Positions 47,617 through 57,796 of a DNA stretch of 64,000 nucleotides are shown here, piece after piece. Numbering within the stretch: the stretch's first letter is position 1; every line of letters starts with the position of its first letter. This stretch comes from Paenibacillus cookii (GTDB taxonomy: Bacteria; Bacillota; Bacilli; Paenibacillales; Paenibacillaceae). The stretch is from contig NZ_BORW01000015.1 in NCBI RefSeq assembly GCF_018333375.1, positions 45,906-109,905 of the forward strand, in the 5' to 3' direction. Position numbers and translations under genes: made by a program. A model generated the notes under the pieces. That model was not told where the DNA came from and did no database searches. It was given only the letters and a program-made list of their open reading frames with translations.

Positions 47617-48371
47617 CTGATTTCAACCCCTTTTTGTTTCAAATCCAGCTTGAGTTCCGGTATCGAAATTTCTTTATAGTGAAAAATGGTCGCTGCAAGC
47701 CCGGCGTCCGCTTTTCCTTTCGTAAACACGTCGACGAAGTCGTCCTTCGTGCCCGCTCCGCCCGAAGCGATGACGGGAATCCGGATCGCGTCGGCGACGG
47801 CGGCCGTCAAAGGAAGGTCGAAGCCGTCCTTCGTGCCGTCGGCATCCATGCTGGTCAGCAAAATTTCGCCCGCGCCCAGCTTCTCCGCCTGTTTCACCCA
47901 CTCCAGGGCCCGAATTCCCGAAGCCTTGCGGCCGCCGTGCGTATACACTTCCCATTCGCCCCAGGCCCCGTTGAATTTGGCATCCACGGCCACGACGATG
48001 CACTGCGAGCCGAAACGCCGCGCCCCGTCCGCGATCAGCTGCGGATTCGTCACCGCCGCCGTGTTGATGCCGATTTTGTCGGCGCCGGCGCGAAGGATCC
48101 GGGTCATGTCGTCGACCTTGGAGATGCCCCCGCCGACCGTAAACGGAATGGCGATTTCGCCGGCCGTTTGCCGAACGACCTCCACCATCGTTTGCCTTCC
48201 TTCCACGGAAGCCGATATGTCCAGGAATACGAGCTCGTCGGCTCCTTCGCGGTCATATAATGCCGCAAGCTCGACCGGATCGCCCGCATCGCGCAGATTT
48301 TCGAAGTTGACCCCTTTAACCACCCGTCCGTCTTTCACGTCCAGGCATGGAATGATGCGTTTTGCCAGCAT
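47613..48371 (-). CDS. hisF: Imidazole glycerol phosphate synthase cyclase subunit
   Basis: A 252-residue TIM barrel. Catalytic Asp11 lies in [15 protein letters not shown] and the second Asp in the barrel half ([20 protein letters not shown]). Works with HisH, which supplies ammonia. GGGGAG precedes the ATG. Confidence 0.97.
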   Translation of the reverse strand: MLAKRIIPCLDVKDGRVVKGVNFENLRDAGDPVELAALYDREGADELVFLDISASVEGRQTMVEVVRQTAGEIAIPFTVGGGISKVDDMTRILRAGADKIGINTAAVTNPQLIADGARRFGSQCIVVAVDAKFNGAWGEWEVYTHGGRKASGIRALEWVKQAEKLGAGEILLTSMDADGTKDGFDLPLTAAVADAIRIPVIASGGAGTKDDFVDVFTKGKADAGLAATIFHYKEISIPELKLDLKQKGVEIR

Positions 48372-48448
48372 GGATTTTCTCCCCCTCTCATCGTGTCGCG
48401 AACGTCAAAGGCAACCTCCTCTAACGCCAAGAGACCTATGTCCGCTGC

Positions 48449-49177
48449 TTATTTTAAGGCCTTTACCGCTTCCGCAAGGTTGATGCTGCCCGTATACAAG
48501 GCCTTGCCGACGATCGCGCCGCCGACGCCCTCCCGGCTATATTCGTTCAGCCGTACGAGGTCGTCAAGCACGCTGACGCCGCCGGAGGCGATGACCGTAC
48601 GCCCGCTGCTTTTGGCTAACGATACGATCGCGTCCACGTTCGGCCCCTGCATCATGCCGTCGCGGGAAATGTCCGTGAAAATGAACGTTTCCGCGCCTTT
48701 GGCCGCCAGCTCCTTGGCAAGCTCCTCCGCTTTTACCTCCGAGGTCTCAAGCCAGCCGCGGGTCGCCACGTAACCGTTCCTCGCATCGATGCCGATCGCC
48801 ACTTTGTCGCCGTAGGTGCCGAGCACTTCTTCCGTAAACGCCCGGTCTTCGATGGCCGCCGTACCGATAATGACGCGGCTGACGCCAAGGGAAAGCAGGC
48901 GTTTCACGTCGCCGACCGTCCGAAGGCCGCCTCCGACTTGAACGGGCACGCCTACGCCCGCCGCAATCGCGCCGATGACCTCGTCATTGACCGGATGTCC
49001 GGCTTTCGCCCCGTCCAGGTCCACCAGATGAATATAAGAACCGCCTTGCGCTTCCCAAGCTTTGGCTGCAGCCAGCGGGCTTTCGTTATAAACCGTTTCC
49101 TGATTGTAATCCCCTTGTACCAAGCGGACGCACTTGCCTCCGCGGATATCAATGGCCGGATAAATGATGAATGACAT
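48449..49177 (-). CDS. hisA: Phosphoribosylformimino-AICAR ribotide isomerase
   Basis: A 242-residue barrel homologous to His[17 protein letters not shown] holds catalytic Asp8, followed by [16 protein letters not shown] and [22 protein letters not shown] site before the ATG. About 70 bp before hisF. Confidence 0.97.
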   Translation of the reverse strand: MSFIIYPAIDIRGGKCVRLVQGDYNQETVYNESPLAAAKAWEAQGGSYIHLVDLDGAKAGHPVNDEVIGAIAAGVGVPVQVGGGLRTVGDVKRLLSLGVSRVIIGTAAIEDRAFTEEVLGTYGDKVAIGIDARNGYVATRGWLETSEVKAEELAKELAAKGAETFIFTDISRDGMMQGPNVDAIVSLAKSSGRTVIASGGVSVLDDLVRLNEYSREGVGGAIVGKALYTGSINLAEAVKALK

Positions 49178-49326
49178 CGAGATTCTCCCCGCTTTCCCTT
49201 TTTCGTAAAACAGCGCCTAACCTGCATACCGAACGTTTGACATCGGGCGGCCGGGGGGGCTCCAAAACGCTTCAAGCCCCTTCCCGCAAATCGTACCGAA
49301 GCGGCCGGACGCATCCTTGGGCCCGC

Positions 49327-49953
49327 TTATTTCCGTACGCCTGCGCCGCAAAGCGAAAGGAAACGTCCCAGCAGATCCATGCCGAGTTCCCCGCTTTTTT
49401 CCGGGTGAAACTGCATGCCGTATACGCTGCCGCGGCCGACGATGGCCGTGACCTTCTGCCCGTAATCCGTTACGGCCAGAAGGTCCGTTTTCGTTTCCGG
49501 AAGAACATGATACGAATGCACGAAATAGACATGCCCTTCCTCAAGTCCCGCAAGCAGCGGATCGTCCTTCCGCAGGAACTCCAGCCGGTTCCACCCCATA
49601 TGCGGCACCTTGTAGTCCCCTTCGGCAAAACGAATCACCCGGCCAGGCAGCAGCCCGAGCCCTTCATGGTTTCCATGCTCCTCGCTGCTGCTGAACAACA
49701 GCTGCATGCCGAGGCAGATGCCGAGCAGCGGCTTGCCCGCGGCAGCGGCATCTTGCATGACGCCGTTAAGGCCGCTTGCCCGCAAATGCTCCATCGCATC
49801 GCCATAAGCGCCGACGCCGGGCAAAATGATGCCGTCCGCTCCCATGATCTCGCTTCGGTCGCCCGTCACGAGCGCCTCGCCGCCGAGGCGCTCCACGGCT
49901 TTGCTCACGCTGTGCAGATTGCCCATGCCGTAATCCACGATCGCGATTGCCAC
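49327..49953 (-). CDS. hisH: Imidazole glycerol phosphate synthase glutaminase subunit
   Basis: A 208-residue class I glutamine amidotransferase. VDYGMGNLHSV starts the protein, the nucleophile Cys is in LLGICLGMQLLF, and the His-Glu pair is in GMQFHPEKSGE. It starts at a GTG directly after the hisB stop. A 149-bp GC-rich gap with no gene separates it from hisA. Confidence 0.97.
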   Translation of the reverse strand: MAIAIVDYGMGNLHSVSKAVERLGGEALVTGDRSEIMGADGIILPGVGAYGDAMEHLRASGLNGVMQDAAAAGKPLLGICLGMQLLFSSSEEHGNHEGLGLLPGRVIRFAEGDYKVPHMGWNRLEFLRKDDPLLAGLEEGHVYFVHSYHVLPETKTDLLAVTDYGQKVTAIVGRGSVYGMQFHPEKSGELGMDLLGRFLSLCGAGVRK

Positions 49954-50562
49954 TTAGAGCACTCCTTTCGTGGATGGAACCCCCGTCACGCGCGGATCGA
50001 TGCTGGTCGCTTCGTCCAGCGCCCTGCCGAGCGCCTTGAATACCGCTTCGATCATATGATGCGTGTTTTGGCCGTAATGCACGATGACATGCAGCGTGAT
50101 GCGCGCTTCAAGCGCCAGCTTCCACAGAAACTCGTGCACAAGCTCCGTCGTGAAGCTGCCGACTTGGGCGGAAGGATATTCCGCGCGGTATTCGAAATGC
50201 GGCCGGTTGCTGATGTCGATCACGACCTGGGCCAGGGCCTCATCCATCGGCACGAAGACGCTGGCATAGCGCTTGATGCCTTTTTTGTCGCCGAGCGCCT
50301 CGCGCAGCGTTTGGCCGAGGCAAATGCCGATATCCTCCACCGTATGGTGGTCGTCGATCTCGATGTCCCCCCGGGCCTGCACTTTCAAGTCGAATTGTCC
50401 ATGCTTCGTAAACAGGTCCAGCATATGATTCAAAAACGGCACGTCCGTTTCCAGCTCCGATACGCCCGTCCCATCGACGGAAAACGTCAACTGGATATCC
50501 GTTTCATTCGTTTTGCGGGTGATGCTTGCGCTTCTGGTTCCGTTTGCTTGATTAATTTCCAT
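49954..50562 (-). CDS. hisB: Imidazoleglycerol-phosphate dehydratase
   Basis: A 202-residue monofunctional dehydratase with the metal motifs [23 protein letters not shown] and [21 protein letters not shown] repeats. There is no phosphatase domain, so HisJ is needed. Overlaps the hisD end by about 11 bp. Confidence 0.97.
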   Translation of the reverse strand: MEINQANGTRSASITRKTNETDIQLTFSVDGTGVSELETDVPFLNHMLDLFTKHGQFDLKVQARGDIEIDDHHTVEDIGICLGQTLREALGDKKGIKRYASVFVPMDEALAQVVIDISNRPHFEYRAEYPSAQVGSFTTELVHEFLWKLALEARITLHVIVHYGQNTHHMIEAVFKALGRALDEATSIDPRVTGVPSTKGVL

Positions 50563-51859
50563 TGCTTCCTCCTGCCTTTCCTTCCCGTTTCAGCCGGACC
50601 TCGATCGCCCGGGCATGGGCCTCCAGCCCTTCGCCCCGCGCCAGCTCCATAATGGCAGCCCCGTTCTTCAGCAGGGCTTCCTTGCTATAGTAAATCATGC
50701 TCGATTTTTTGATGAAATCGTCCACGTCCACCGGCGAGGAGAATCTCGCCGTTCCGTTCGTCGGAATGATATGGTTCGGGCCGGCAAAATAATCTCCGAC
50801 AGGTTCCGAACTGTATGCGCCAAGGAAAATGGCGCCCGCGTTTTCGATCAAACCTACGATCGCCATCGGATCGGCGACCATCAGCTCCAGATGCTCCGGC
50901 GCCAGCCGGTTCACGACGGAGATTCCCTCCTGAAGCGATTCGGTCACGATAATCGCGCCGTATTGCTCCACTGACGCCGCCGCAATGGCCCGTCTCGGCA
51001 GAAGCTCCAGCTGCCGCCCGACTTCGGCGGCCACAAGATCGGCCAGCTGCCGCGACGGCGTGACGAGAATGGCCGACGCCATCTCGTCATGCTCCGCCTG
51101 CGACAGCAGGTCGGCCGCCACGTACTCCGGATCGGCCGTCTCGTCGGCAAGCACGACGATCTCGCTCGGTCCGGCGATGCTGTCGATGTCGACGGCGCCG
51201 TATACCTCTCGTTTCGCAAGCGCCACGTAGATGTTGCCCGGTCCGCATATTTTATCGACCGGAGCGATCGTTTCCGTGCCGTAAGCGAGTGCGGCAATCG
51301 CCTGCGCGCCGCCGACGCGGTAAATTTCGTGGACGCCCGCTTCCGCGGCCGCCACCAGGATGTAAGGGTTGATCCCTTCCTTCCCGCCGGTCGAAGGCGG
51401 CGTAACCATCACGATCTCGGGAACGCCTGCTACTTGGGCCGGAATGACGTTCATCAACACCGAAGACGGATAGGCCGCTTTTCCTCCCGGAACATACACG
51501 CCCACACGCTTCAGCGGCCGGATGATTTGCCCCAAAATGCTGCCGTCGGGCTGCAGATCCATCCATGAGTTGCGCTTTTCCCGCATATGGAACGCCCGAA
51601 TGTTGCCGGCCGCAGCCGAGATCGCTTGAACGAAGGAATCCTCGACTTGATCGTATGCCGCTTCCAGCTCTTCCTTGGTCACCCGCAGCATGTCTGCGGT
51701 AAGCTCCGCATGATCCAGCTCCTGGGTATAACGAAGCAGCGCTTCGTCGCCACCGGTTTTGACGTCATGGACGATCCGCTTGACGACTTCGTTTTGCTCC
51801 GGCGTTCCGTAATCGACTTCCCTGCGCAGATCGAACTGCTCAACCGATACTACCTTCAT
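50552..51859 (-). CDS. hisD: Histidinol dehydrogenase
   Basis: About 435 residues, zinc- and NAD-dependent, making histidine from histidinol in two steps. Signature [31 protein letters not shown] and the catalytic region [10 protein letters not shown] are visible. The second of two close ATGs (51859) has better spacing from GGGAG. Confidence 0.97.
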   Translation of the reverse strand: MKVVSVEQFDLRREVDYGTPEQNEVVKRIVHDVKTGGDEALLRYTQELDHAELTADMLRVTKEELEAAYDQVEDSFVQAISAAAGNIRAFHMREKRNSWMDLQPDGSILGQIIRPLKRVGVYVPGGKAAYPSSVLMNVIPAQVAGVPEIVMVTPPSTGGKEGINPYILVAAAEAGVHEIYRVGGAQAIAALAYGTETIAPVDKICGPGNIYVALAKREVYGAVDIDSIAGPSEIVVLADETADPEYVAADLLSQAEHDEMASAILVTPSRQLADLVAAEVGRQLELLPRRAIAAASVEQYGAIIVTESLQEGISVVNRLAPEHLELMVADPMAIVGLIENAGAIFLGAYSSEPVGDYFAGPNHIIPTNGTARFSSPVDVDDFIKKSSMIYYSKEALLKNGAAIMELARGEGLEAHARAIEVRLKREGKAGGSNGN

Positions 51860-51915
51860 CCTCATCTCTCCCTGCTCTCTTGATCCGTCTTCGGTTGCCC
51901 CGCCCCGGCGGCGCT

Positions 51916-52548
51916 TTATGCTTCAGCGGCGATCACCTTTTGCAGACGGTCGCACAGCGATTGAATTTGCGCGTTTTTCATCCGATAGCTGACCCGATTG
52001 GCAATCAGGCGGCTGGTGATGTCAAAAATCCGGTTCATTTCGACCAGCCCGTTTTCCTTCAGCGTCTGACCGGTTTCCACCATATCCACGATGCGGTCGG
52101 CCAGGCCGATCAGCGGCGCGAGCTCGATGGAGCCGTTCAGCTTGATGACTTCGACCTGCTGCCCCTGCTCGCGAAAATATTGCGACGCCACGTTCGGATA
52201 TTTCGTGGCTACCCGCTGCTGAATCCCAGGCTGCCAATTCGGCAGGCCGATGACCGACATGCGGCATTTGGCGATGCCTAAATCGAGCAGCTCGTAGACA
52301 TCGCGGTTTTCTTCCATCAGCACGTCCTTGCCGACGATCCCGATATCCGCCGCTCCGTATTCCACGTACGTCGGCACGTCCACCGGTTTCGCCAAAATAA
52401 ATTCCATATCGAGCTCCGGCAAGCCGATGACCAGCTTGCGGGTTTCATCCACTTCGGCGTCGATCAGCAGGCCGGCAGCACGGAACAGCTCGGCGGCTTT
52501 TTTATAGATCCGTCCTTTGGGCATTGCTACCTTCAATATTTCCGCCAA
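51916..52548 (-). CDS. hisG: ATP phosphoribosyltransferase, short form
   Basis: A 210-residue catalytic subunit ([35 protein letters not shown]). It lacks the C-terminal regulatory domain of long HisG, so it needs HisZ for activity and feedback by histidine. hisZ is the gene in front. Confidence 0.97.
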   Translation of the reverse strand: MAEILKVAMPKGRIYKKAAELFRAAGLLIDAEVDETRKLVIGLPELDMEFILAKPVDVPTYVEYGAADIGIVGKDVLMEENRDVYELLDLGIAKCRMSVIGLPNWQPGIQQRVATKYPNVASQYFREQGQQVEVIKLNGSIELAPLIGLADRIVDMVETGQTLKENGLVEMNRIFDITSRLIANRVSYRMKNAQIQSLCDRLQKVIAAEA

Positions 52549-52604
52549 CGTTCTCCCTCCTTATCATATTCGAATCAGGCATTCGATCCCTATCTTCGTA
52601 TCCC

Positions 52605-53777
52605 TTAGAAGAAGTCTTCCACCCGATCGTAAAGTCCGTCCGCTTCGGCGGGAACCGCTCCCCCGTCTTGTATCAGCCGCGTCACGACCGCCAGCCCCCG
52701 GCTTCTCAGCTCTCCGGCCCGCTCAAGGCCTTTCTTGCGGTTGGCCGCGTTATACCTGATAAGCACCGGACGTACAACCTCTTCCACGTTTCCATGAATG
52801 CCGTCGAGAATCCGGTTCGTCTTCAGCGCAAACCCCGTCGCCGGAACATCCCTGCCGAACTGGCGCAGCAAGTTGTCGTACCTGCCGCCGCTGCACACCG
52901 GAAAACCGATCTCGGCCGCATAACCTTCGAACGTCATGCCCGTATAATACGAAAAATCGCCGATCATCGTCAGATCGATCAATACATGCTCGGAAACGCC
53001 GTAGGCCTCCAACACTTCCCATACTTTGCACAAATGATTGATGGAGCTGCGCGCCAGCTCATGTTCGCTCAACGCCATCGCCTGGTCGCAAATTTCCTTG
53101 CCGCCGCGCAGCCGCAGAATGGCTTCCAGCTCTTGCCGCTGCGAATCGGAAATCGTCAGTTCGAGCTCGCGGATCGCCTTCCGGAACCCGACGTAATTGC
53201 GGTCAAGCAAATGCTGCTTCAACATCTGCTGCTCATGGACGCCTCCGGCCAGCACCTCTTCAAACAGCCCGTTCAGGAAACCGACATGGCCCATGGCGAT
53301 TTTAAAGGAAGTGACGCCCGCCGCTTTCAGCGACGCGATCGCCAGCGCCACGACTTCGGCATCCGCCTCCGGGGAATCGTCGCCGACCAGCTCCAACCCG
53401 GTCTGGAAAAATTCCGCCTCGCGTCCCGCCTCCTCCTCAAATGCCCGGAACACGTTAGCGTGATACGAAAGGCGGATCGGCAGCGGCTCTTCCTTCAGCA
53501 AGGATGATACCACCCGCGCAATGGGAGAAGTCATATCCGAACGGAGCACAAGCGTCGTGCCGCGATTGTTGAGCAGCTTGAACAGCTTCTGGTCGGACGT
53601 CGAACTGGCTACGCCCACGGTATCGTAAAACTCCATCGTCGGCGTCATGATCTGCCGATAGCCCCAGCGGCTCATGCAGTCGAGCACGTTCTGCTCGATC
53701 GCGCGCAGCTTATCCACCGCGTACGGCAAATAATCGCGGACGCCGACCGGCTTTTCAAAACCCTTTGGTTTCGTCAC
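52605..53777 (-). CDS. hisZ: ATP phosphoribosyltransferase regulatory subunit HisZ
   Basis: A 390-residue histidyl-tRNA synthetase paralogue without aminoacylation use. GVRDYLPYAVDKLRAIE, the class II-like motif LRSDMTSPIARVVSS, and the histidine-site region YYTGMTFEGYAAEIGFPVCSGGRYDNL are seen. The GTG at 53777 with GGGGTG upstream gives the normal length; the frame stays open 16 codons further. First gene of the his operon. Confidence 0.9.
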   Translation of the reverse strand: MTKPKGFEKPVGVRDYLPYAVDKLRAIEQNVLDCMSRWGYRQIMTPTMEFYDTVGVASSTSDQKLFKLLNNRGTTLVLRSDMTSPIARVVSSLLKEEPLPIRLSYHANVFRAFEEEAGREAEFFQTGLELVGDDSPEADAEVVALAIASLKAAGVTSFKIAMGHVGFLNGLFEEVLAGGVHEQQMLKQHLLDRNYVGFRKAIRELELTISDSQRQELEAILRLRGGKEICDQAMALSEHELARSSINHLCKVWEVLEAYGVSEHVLIDLTMIGDFSYYTGMTFEGYAAEIGFPVCSGGRYDNLLRQFGRDVPATGFALKTNRILDGIHGNVEEVVRPVLIRYNAANRKKGLERAGELRSRGLAVVTRLIQDGGAVPAEADGLYDRVEDFF

Positions 53778-53832
53778 GAAAGTCACCCCATCGATTATCA
53801 GGTTATTTATGTTCAATTTCTTCAATACATTA

Positions 53833-53898
53833 AAGTGCTACCATACTACCAAAGTAAAGAATAATGGATATATTATCATGAAATACCGATTACGTCAA
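53833..53898 (-). promoter_or_regulatory. his operon promoter and possible HisR-like site
   Basis: TTGACG (53893-53898) and TAATAT (53870-53875) are 17 bp apart. The leader is only about 85 nt and has no terminator, so there is no T-box. An imperfect repeat TAGTATGGTAGCACTT (53833-53848) just after the start site resembles TrpR-like HisR/YerC operators only loosely. Confidence 0.5.
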
Positions 53899-54055
53899 CG
53901 TGTGTTCGGTTCAACCGCCACTGCTTTACTACCTTTCCTGAATTCTCCTTTTCCTATGCTCATATCTTACCAATCGTTTACGGGACTTGTCAGTTGTTCC
54001 TTAACTCCGGTCTCGGACGATGAATCGATTTGCAGGATATTTTTTCCTCCATATG

Positions 54056-54095
54056 AGAAAAACCGCCCGGCATGGCCAGGCGGTCTGTCTTTGGA
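54056..54095 (-). terminator. Terminator of the acyltransferase gene
   Basis: AGACCGCCTGGCC and GGCCGGGCGGT-type arms followed by TTTTTC on the minus strand, directly past the stop codon. The remaining 160 bp up to the his promoter shows no gene. Confidence 0.75.
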
Positions 54096-55298
54096 TTACA
54101 TATTCAGTTTGACGGTATTGTCCTCCGCCTGTTTTTGCGGCCGTTTCGGCGCCGTTCCGAAGAAAATCCAGGACCAGCTCACGTAACGGAAGGCGATATG
54201 GACGACCAGCCACGAAATGCCAAGGGCGATGATCCATCCCCCCGCAATTCGCGCGGCGTATTCCAGCGTGCCTCCATGGGCAGGAATTTTACGGTACAGA
54301 TACAGCAGCGCCGGATGCAGCAGGAAAATGCCGAAGGAGCAGGCTCCCATGGACGTTAACGCTCCGCTAAGCCATTTCCAGCCATGCCGGTAAATCAGGT
54401 ACGACACCTGCATCAGCACGATGCACGACAGCAGGGAGTGCACATCCCACGCGAGCTCATACCATAAACTGTTGATTTTGCTTCCCCGCGTGTTCAAATT
54501 GTAGTACAAATTGACGTGCACGATGCCGACGGCCAGCCAGGCCGCCCATACGACGATCCAGACGACGCCTTTCCCGCTTTTAAAGCCTTCCCATGTCATG
54601 ATCAGCCATTCTTTCAGCTGTGCGTAATAGGCCGCGATGAGGGCGCCGAACAAATAGAAGGACATATAGGAAAACGCGATGCTCCCCTTAGGCAGCGGCA
54701 GTTTAATCCCCATCCCGTAGACGCCTTCCTTAGGCAGGTGAAAGCCGTATTTGTTCAAATAAATGTACGCCCACTGAATCGCAAAACCGATCAAGGCGAC
54801 CCAAGGCAAAATGGAGCGTTGTTTTTGAAACCACCATAAAAAAAGCGGAAACAAAATATACAGCTGCAGCATAATGATCAAATAATACAGATGGGTGTGG
54901 GCGGTCCCTTTTAACAACTGAAGGCCAAAATCATGCCCGAGCTGCGTGATCGGCAGGCCCAACTTTCCTTTAGCATATGTATTCAGCAAAAAATAGCAAA
55001 ACGAAACCAACACATACGGCACCAAAATATAGAGCAGCCGTTTCGTATAAAAGGTTTTCAGCATCGATTTATTGATCGGCTTGTCCAAATAATTATAGAA
55101 AAGCACGAACCCGCTCAAAAAAATAAAAACAGGCACGGCAAATTTGCTGAAAATGTTCGCGAACAAATAAGGATAATACGAAGAAGTGCCTTGCGTCGTC
55201 ACGAGCGTCGTCGATGTAGCATGGATCAATAATACGGCCATGATGGCGAATGAGCGGAATATATCCAGCTCCATAATGCGTTCTTTTTTCTTTAGCAT
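54096..55298 (-). CDS. Acyltransferase family membrane protein (Acyl_transf_3)
   Basis: A 400-residue integral membrane protein with about ten spans. ELDIFRSFAIMAVLLIHATST holds the catalytic-type His of acyltransferase-3 proteins, and FAVPVFIFLSGFVLFYNYL is the second conserved block. Such enzymes O-acetylate or succinylate cell-surface polysaccharides or lipids; the acceptor is unknown. The ATG follows GGGAGAG. It is a single gene with its own promoter (TTCTGG-16 bp-TATAGT near 55383-55410). Confidence 0.85.
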   Translation of the reverse strand: MLKKKERIMELDIFRSFAIMAVLLIHATSTTLVTTQGTSSYYPYLFANIFSKFAVPVFIFLSGFVLFYNYLDKPINKSMLKTFYTKRLLYILVPYVLVSFCYFLLNTYAKGKLGLPITQLGHDFGLQLLKGTAHTHLYYLIIMLQLYILFPLFLWWFQKQRSILPWVALIGFAIQWAYIYLNKYGFHLPKEGVYGMGIKLPLPKGSIAFSYMSFYLFGALIAAYYAQLKEWLIMTWEGFKSGKGVVWIVVWAAWLAVGIVHVNLYYNLNTRGSKINSLWYELAWDVHSLLSCIVLMQVSYLIYRHGWKWLSGALTSMGACSFGIFLLHPALLYLYRKIPAHGGTLEYAARIAGGWIIALGISWLVVHIAFRYVSWSWIFFGTAPKRPQKQAEDNTVKLNM

Positions 55299-55490
55299 GC
55301 AAACTCTCCCGTATTCATGGATTTCGACGCGTTACGGTCTAAGTTGTCTCTGAATTTCCCCAACGTCTACTCTATTAAAAATACTATACTTTCTACCAGA
55401 TACGCCAGAAAAAATGAAAATACGACGATACTGTAACTATAGCGTAAAAATTGCGCTTTCAGGATCTTTTATATAAGCATGCGGGCCAAT

Positions 55491-55528
55491 AAAAAACATC
55501 CAAAGATTGTTCTTTGGATGTTTTCCTG
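55491..55528. terminator. Terminator after yvoF-like gene
   Basis: AAAACATCCAAAGA and TCTTTGGATGTTTT pair perfectly with a short loop and carry T-runs on both strands, stronger on the minus strand, 25 bp after the acetyltransferase stop. Confidence 0.85.
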
Positions 55529-55551
55529 TTTCTGCGATTCGCGTTAAACGC

Positions 55552-56088
55552 CTACCCGTCAGCCTGCCGCTGCCCCATGGTTACCGTTTCCGTCGCGCTC
55601 ACATCGCTGCTTCGTTTTAATTCCCGGAGCGGATTGCCGCCGACAAAAGCACCCGGAGCCACGTCCTTGTGGACGACGGCCCCTGCGGCAACGACCGCCC
55701 CGTCCCCGATGGTGACGCCCGGCAAGATCGTCGTGTTGGCCCCGATCAGGACATGGTCTCCGATCACGACTTCGCCCAGCCGGTATTCGTCGATCAAATA
55801 TTCATGCGCCAAAATGGTGGAGTTGTAGCCGATAATCGAATTGTTGCCGATACGGATCTTTTCTGGAAAAAACACGTCGACCATCACCATCAGCCCAAAC
55901 GCCGTATGCTCGCCGACCTTCATCCCGATCAAATGCCGGTAAATCCAGTTTTTGAGCGGAAGGATCGGGCAATACCGGGCCGCCTGAATGCAGATGAAAT
56001 TTTTGACCCCTTTCCAAGGGCTGACGGTTTTGTAGATTTGCCAAAGCGCATTTGGCCCTTCCACCGGATACCGCGTCACTTTTCTCAC
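55552..56088 (-). CDS. Hexapeptide-repeat acyltransferase (YvoF-like)
   Basis: A 178-residue left-handed beta-helix acetyltransferase. Hexapeptide repeats are clear at about 80-160 (IRIGNNSIIGYNSTI, VVIGDHVLIGANTTILPGVTIGDGAVVAAGAVV). Substrate unknown. It is last in hprK-lgt-ppaX-yvoF, the same order as Bacillus, with a six-base gap to ppaX. Confidence 0.88.
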   Translation of the reverse strand: MRKVTRYPVEGPNALWQIYKTVSPWKGVKNFICIQAARYCPILPLKNWIYRHLIGMKVGEHTAFGLMVMVDVFFPEKIRIGNNSIIGYNSTILAHEYLIDEYRLGEVVIGDHVLIGANTTILPGVTIGDGAVVAAGAVVHKDVAPGAFVGGNPLRELKRSSDVSATETVTMGQRQADG

Positions 56089-56094
56089 AATGCT

Positions 56095-56736
56095 CTACCC
56101 CTGTCCGACCAGCGAAAATAGATCCTGCATATCCTTGAGTATGTAATCCGGCTTATATTCCAGCAGCGTTTTTTCGCCTTTTAAAGACCAAGCTACGCCG
56201 GCCGCCATCACGCCTGCAGCTTTAGCCGACTGGATGTCCATCGGGCTGTCCCCGACCATCAGCGTGCGGGCAGGATTGGAACCAAGCATCCGAAACGCCT
56301 TCAGCACAGGCTCAGGATGAGGCTTCGGATATTCGACGTCGTTTAGCGTGATCACGGCTCCCATATATTTTTGCAATCCGAACATGTCCAGAACCCGGAT
56401 CGTGCCGGGTTTATTTTTGGTCGTGACGACCCCGAGACGAACGCCCTTTGCATGAAGCTGCCGCAAAACCTCCTCCACATGGGGAAAAAGCTGCACCATC
56501 GCGTCATGATGCTCATCGTTATAACTCCGGTACGTTTTGTGCAGCGCCGTAATATCCCCGAGGCCGGAAAATTGCTGAAGCTGCTGCTCCAGCGTCGCCC
56601 CCATCTTCGGAATGATTTCCTCCCGCGTCAGCGGGGCCAGGCGATGTGCCTCGAGCACGTGCATAAACGAACTGATGATCAGCTCGTTGGTGTCCACGAT
56701 CGTTCCGTCCAGATCGAATAATATGGTGTCTATCAT
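56095..56736 (-). CDS. ppaX: Pyrophosphatase PpaX
   Basis: A 213-residue HAD hydrolase: nucleophile Asp in LFDLDGTIVDTNELI, TTKNKPGTI, and MVGDSPMDIQSAKAAG. In Bacillus PpaX removes pyrophosphate released when HprK dephosphorylates HPr-Ser-P, and its linkage to hprK here supports that assignment over other phosphoglycolate phosphatase-like HADs. Confidence 0.93.
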   Translation of the reverse strand: MIDTILFDLDGTIVDTNELIISSFMHVLEAHRLAPLTREEIIPKMGATLEQQLQQFSGLGDITALHKTYRSYNDEHHDAMVQLFPHVEEVLRQLHAKGVRLGVVTTKNKPGTIRVLDMFGLQKYMGAVITLNDVEYPKPHPEPVLKAFRMLGSNPARTLMVGDSPMDIQSAKAAGVMAAGVAWSLKGEKTLLEYKPDYILKDMQDLFSLVGQG

Positions 56737-56743
56737 GCTGCAA

Positions 56744-57784
56744 CTACTCCTTTTTATCCTCCGTGTTGTCTGCCGCTGAATGTTTCGTCACGGATTCTTC
56801 GGGCGCCGCCTCGCGTTTCGCGGCGTGGTTCTCTTCGTCCTGTGCCTCAGGGACTTGGTCATGGTTTGCTTTCGTCGAGTAGATCGGATCCAGGTAACGA
56901 ACCTCGGCTCTGCCCGTTGCGCGGCGAACAATAATCATGACGATCGCAACGACGACGATCAGAATGGCAAGCAGCTGCGAAATCCTGACGTTGCCGTAAG
57001 CCGGATCCAGCGCCCCATGCTCAAAACCGAACCATTCCATCGGCTTCCACAGCCCGTCGACAAACGATGCAAGCCAGTTCGGGCCGATGAAGGCAAGCGA
57101 GTCGGTACGCAATCCTTCGATAAAAAAGCGGCCGATCGAATACCAGATGAAGTAACTCAAAAACAGCTCGGCTGCCCGCAAAAATCTTTGGCGGCGGAGA
57201 ATGAACAAAATAATAATACCCACGAGGCTCCATAGCGATTCATACAAAAACGTCGGGTGATGGTACACGCCCTGAACGTTCATTTGGTCCACGATAAAAT
57301 TCGGGAGATGGAGCTTATCGCGCAAAAACGTTTCCGCGACCGGTCCGCCGTAAGCTTCCTGATTGACGTAGTTGCCCCAGCGGCCGATCATTTGCCCCGT
57401 CAACAGCGCGGGGGCGCAAATGTCGGCAATCCGCCAGAAATTATACCCTCTGTAACGGAAGTAGATGATCGCGCAGATGATGGCACCGATCAAGGCGCCG
57501 TAAATGGCAATCCCGCCGTTCCAAATTTTGAAGACATCGATCAGATGATCCTTATAATCATCCCATTTAAACGCGACAAAATAAATCCGCGCGCCGATAA
57601 TGGCGGAGGGAACGCCAAGCAGCAGCAAGTCCATAAAAAATTCCGGCGAGATGCCGAACCTTTTGCCCTCGCGGATGGCAAGCACAAGCCCTGCCAGCGC
57701 ACCGAAACCTAGAATCAGGCCGTACCAGTGAACGGACAAGGACCCAATCGAAAATGCGATTGGATTGAGAAGCAATGTGGCCAT
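56744..57784 (-). CDS. lgt: Prolipoprotein diacylglyceryl transferase
   Basis: A 346-residue membrane enzyme that attaches diacylglycerol to the lipobox Cys. Seven spans, with HWYGLILGFGALAGL and the signature RWGNYVNQEAYGGPV at about 140-155. After the last span comes a hydrophilic, acidic C-terminal tail of about 60 residues (NHDQVPEAQDEENHAAKREA), which makes it longer than the roughly 270-residue Bacillus form. Confidence 0.95.
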   Translation of the reverse strand: MATLLLNPIAFSIGSLSVHWYGLILGFGALAGLVLAIREGKRFGISPEFFMDLLLLGVPSAIIGARIYFVAFKWDDYKDHLIDVFKIWNGGIAIYGALIGAIICAIIYFRYRGYNFWRIADICAPALLTGQMIGRWGNYVNQEAYGGPVAETFLRDKLHLPNFIVDQMNVQGVYHHPTFLYESLWSLVGIIILFILRRQRFLRAAELFLSYFIWYSIGRFFIEGLRTDSLAFIGPNWLASFVDGLWKPMEWFGFEHGALDPAYGNVRISQLLAILIVVVAIVMIIVRRATGRAEVRYLDPIYSTKANHDQVPEAQDEENHAAKREAAPEESVTKHSAADNTEDKKE

Positions 57785-57796
57785 GTTTTCACTCTC

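Noticed and set aside
53778..53865. T-box or attenuator in the his leader
   Set aside because: Leader is about 85 nt, with no specifier loop, T-box motif or terminator.
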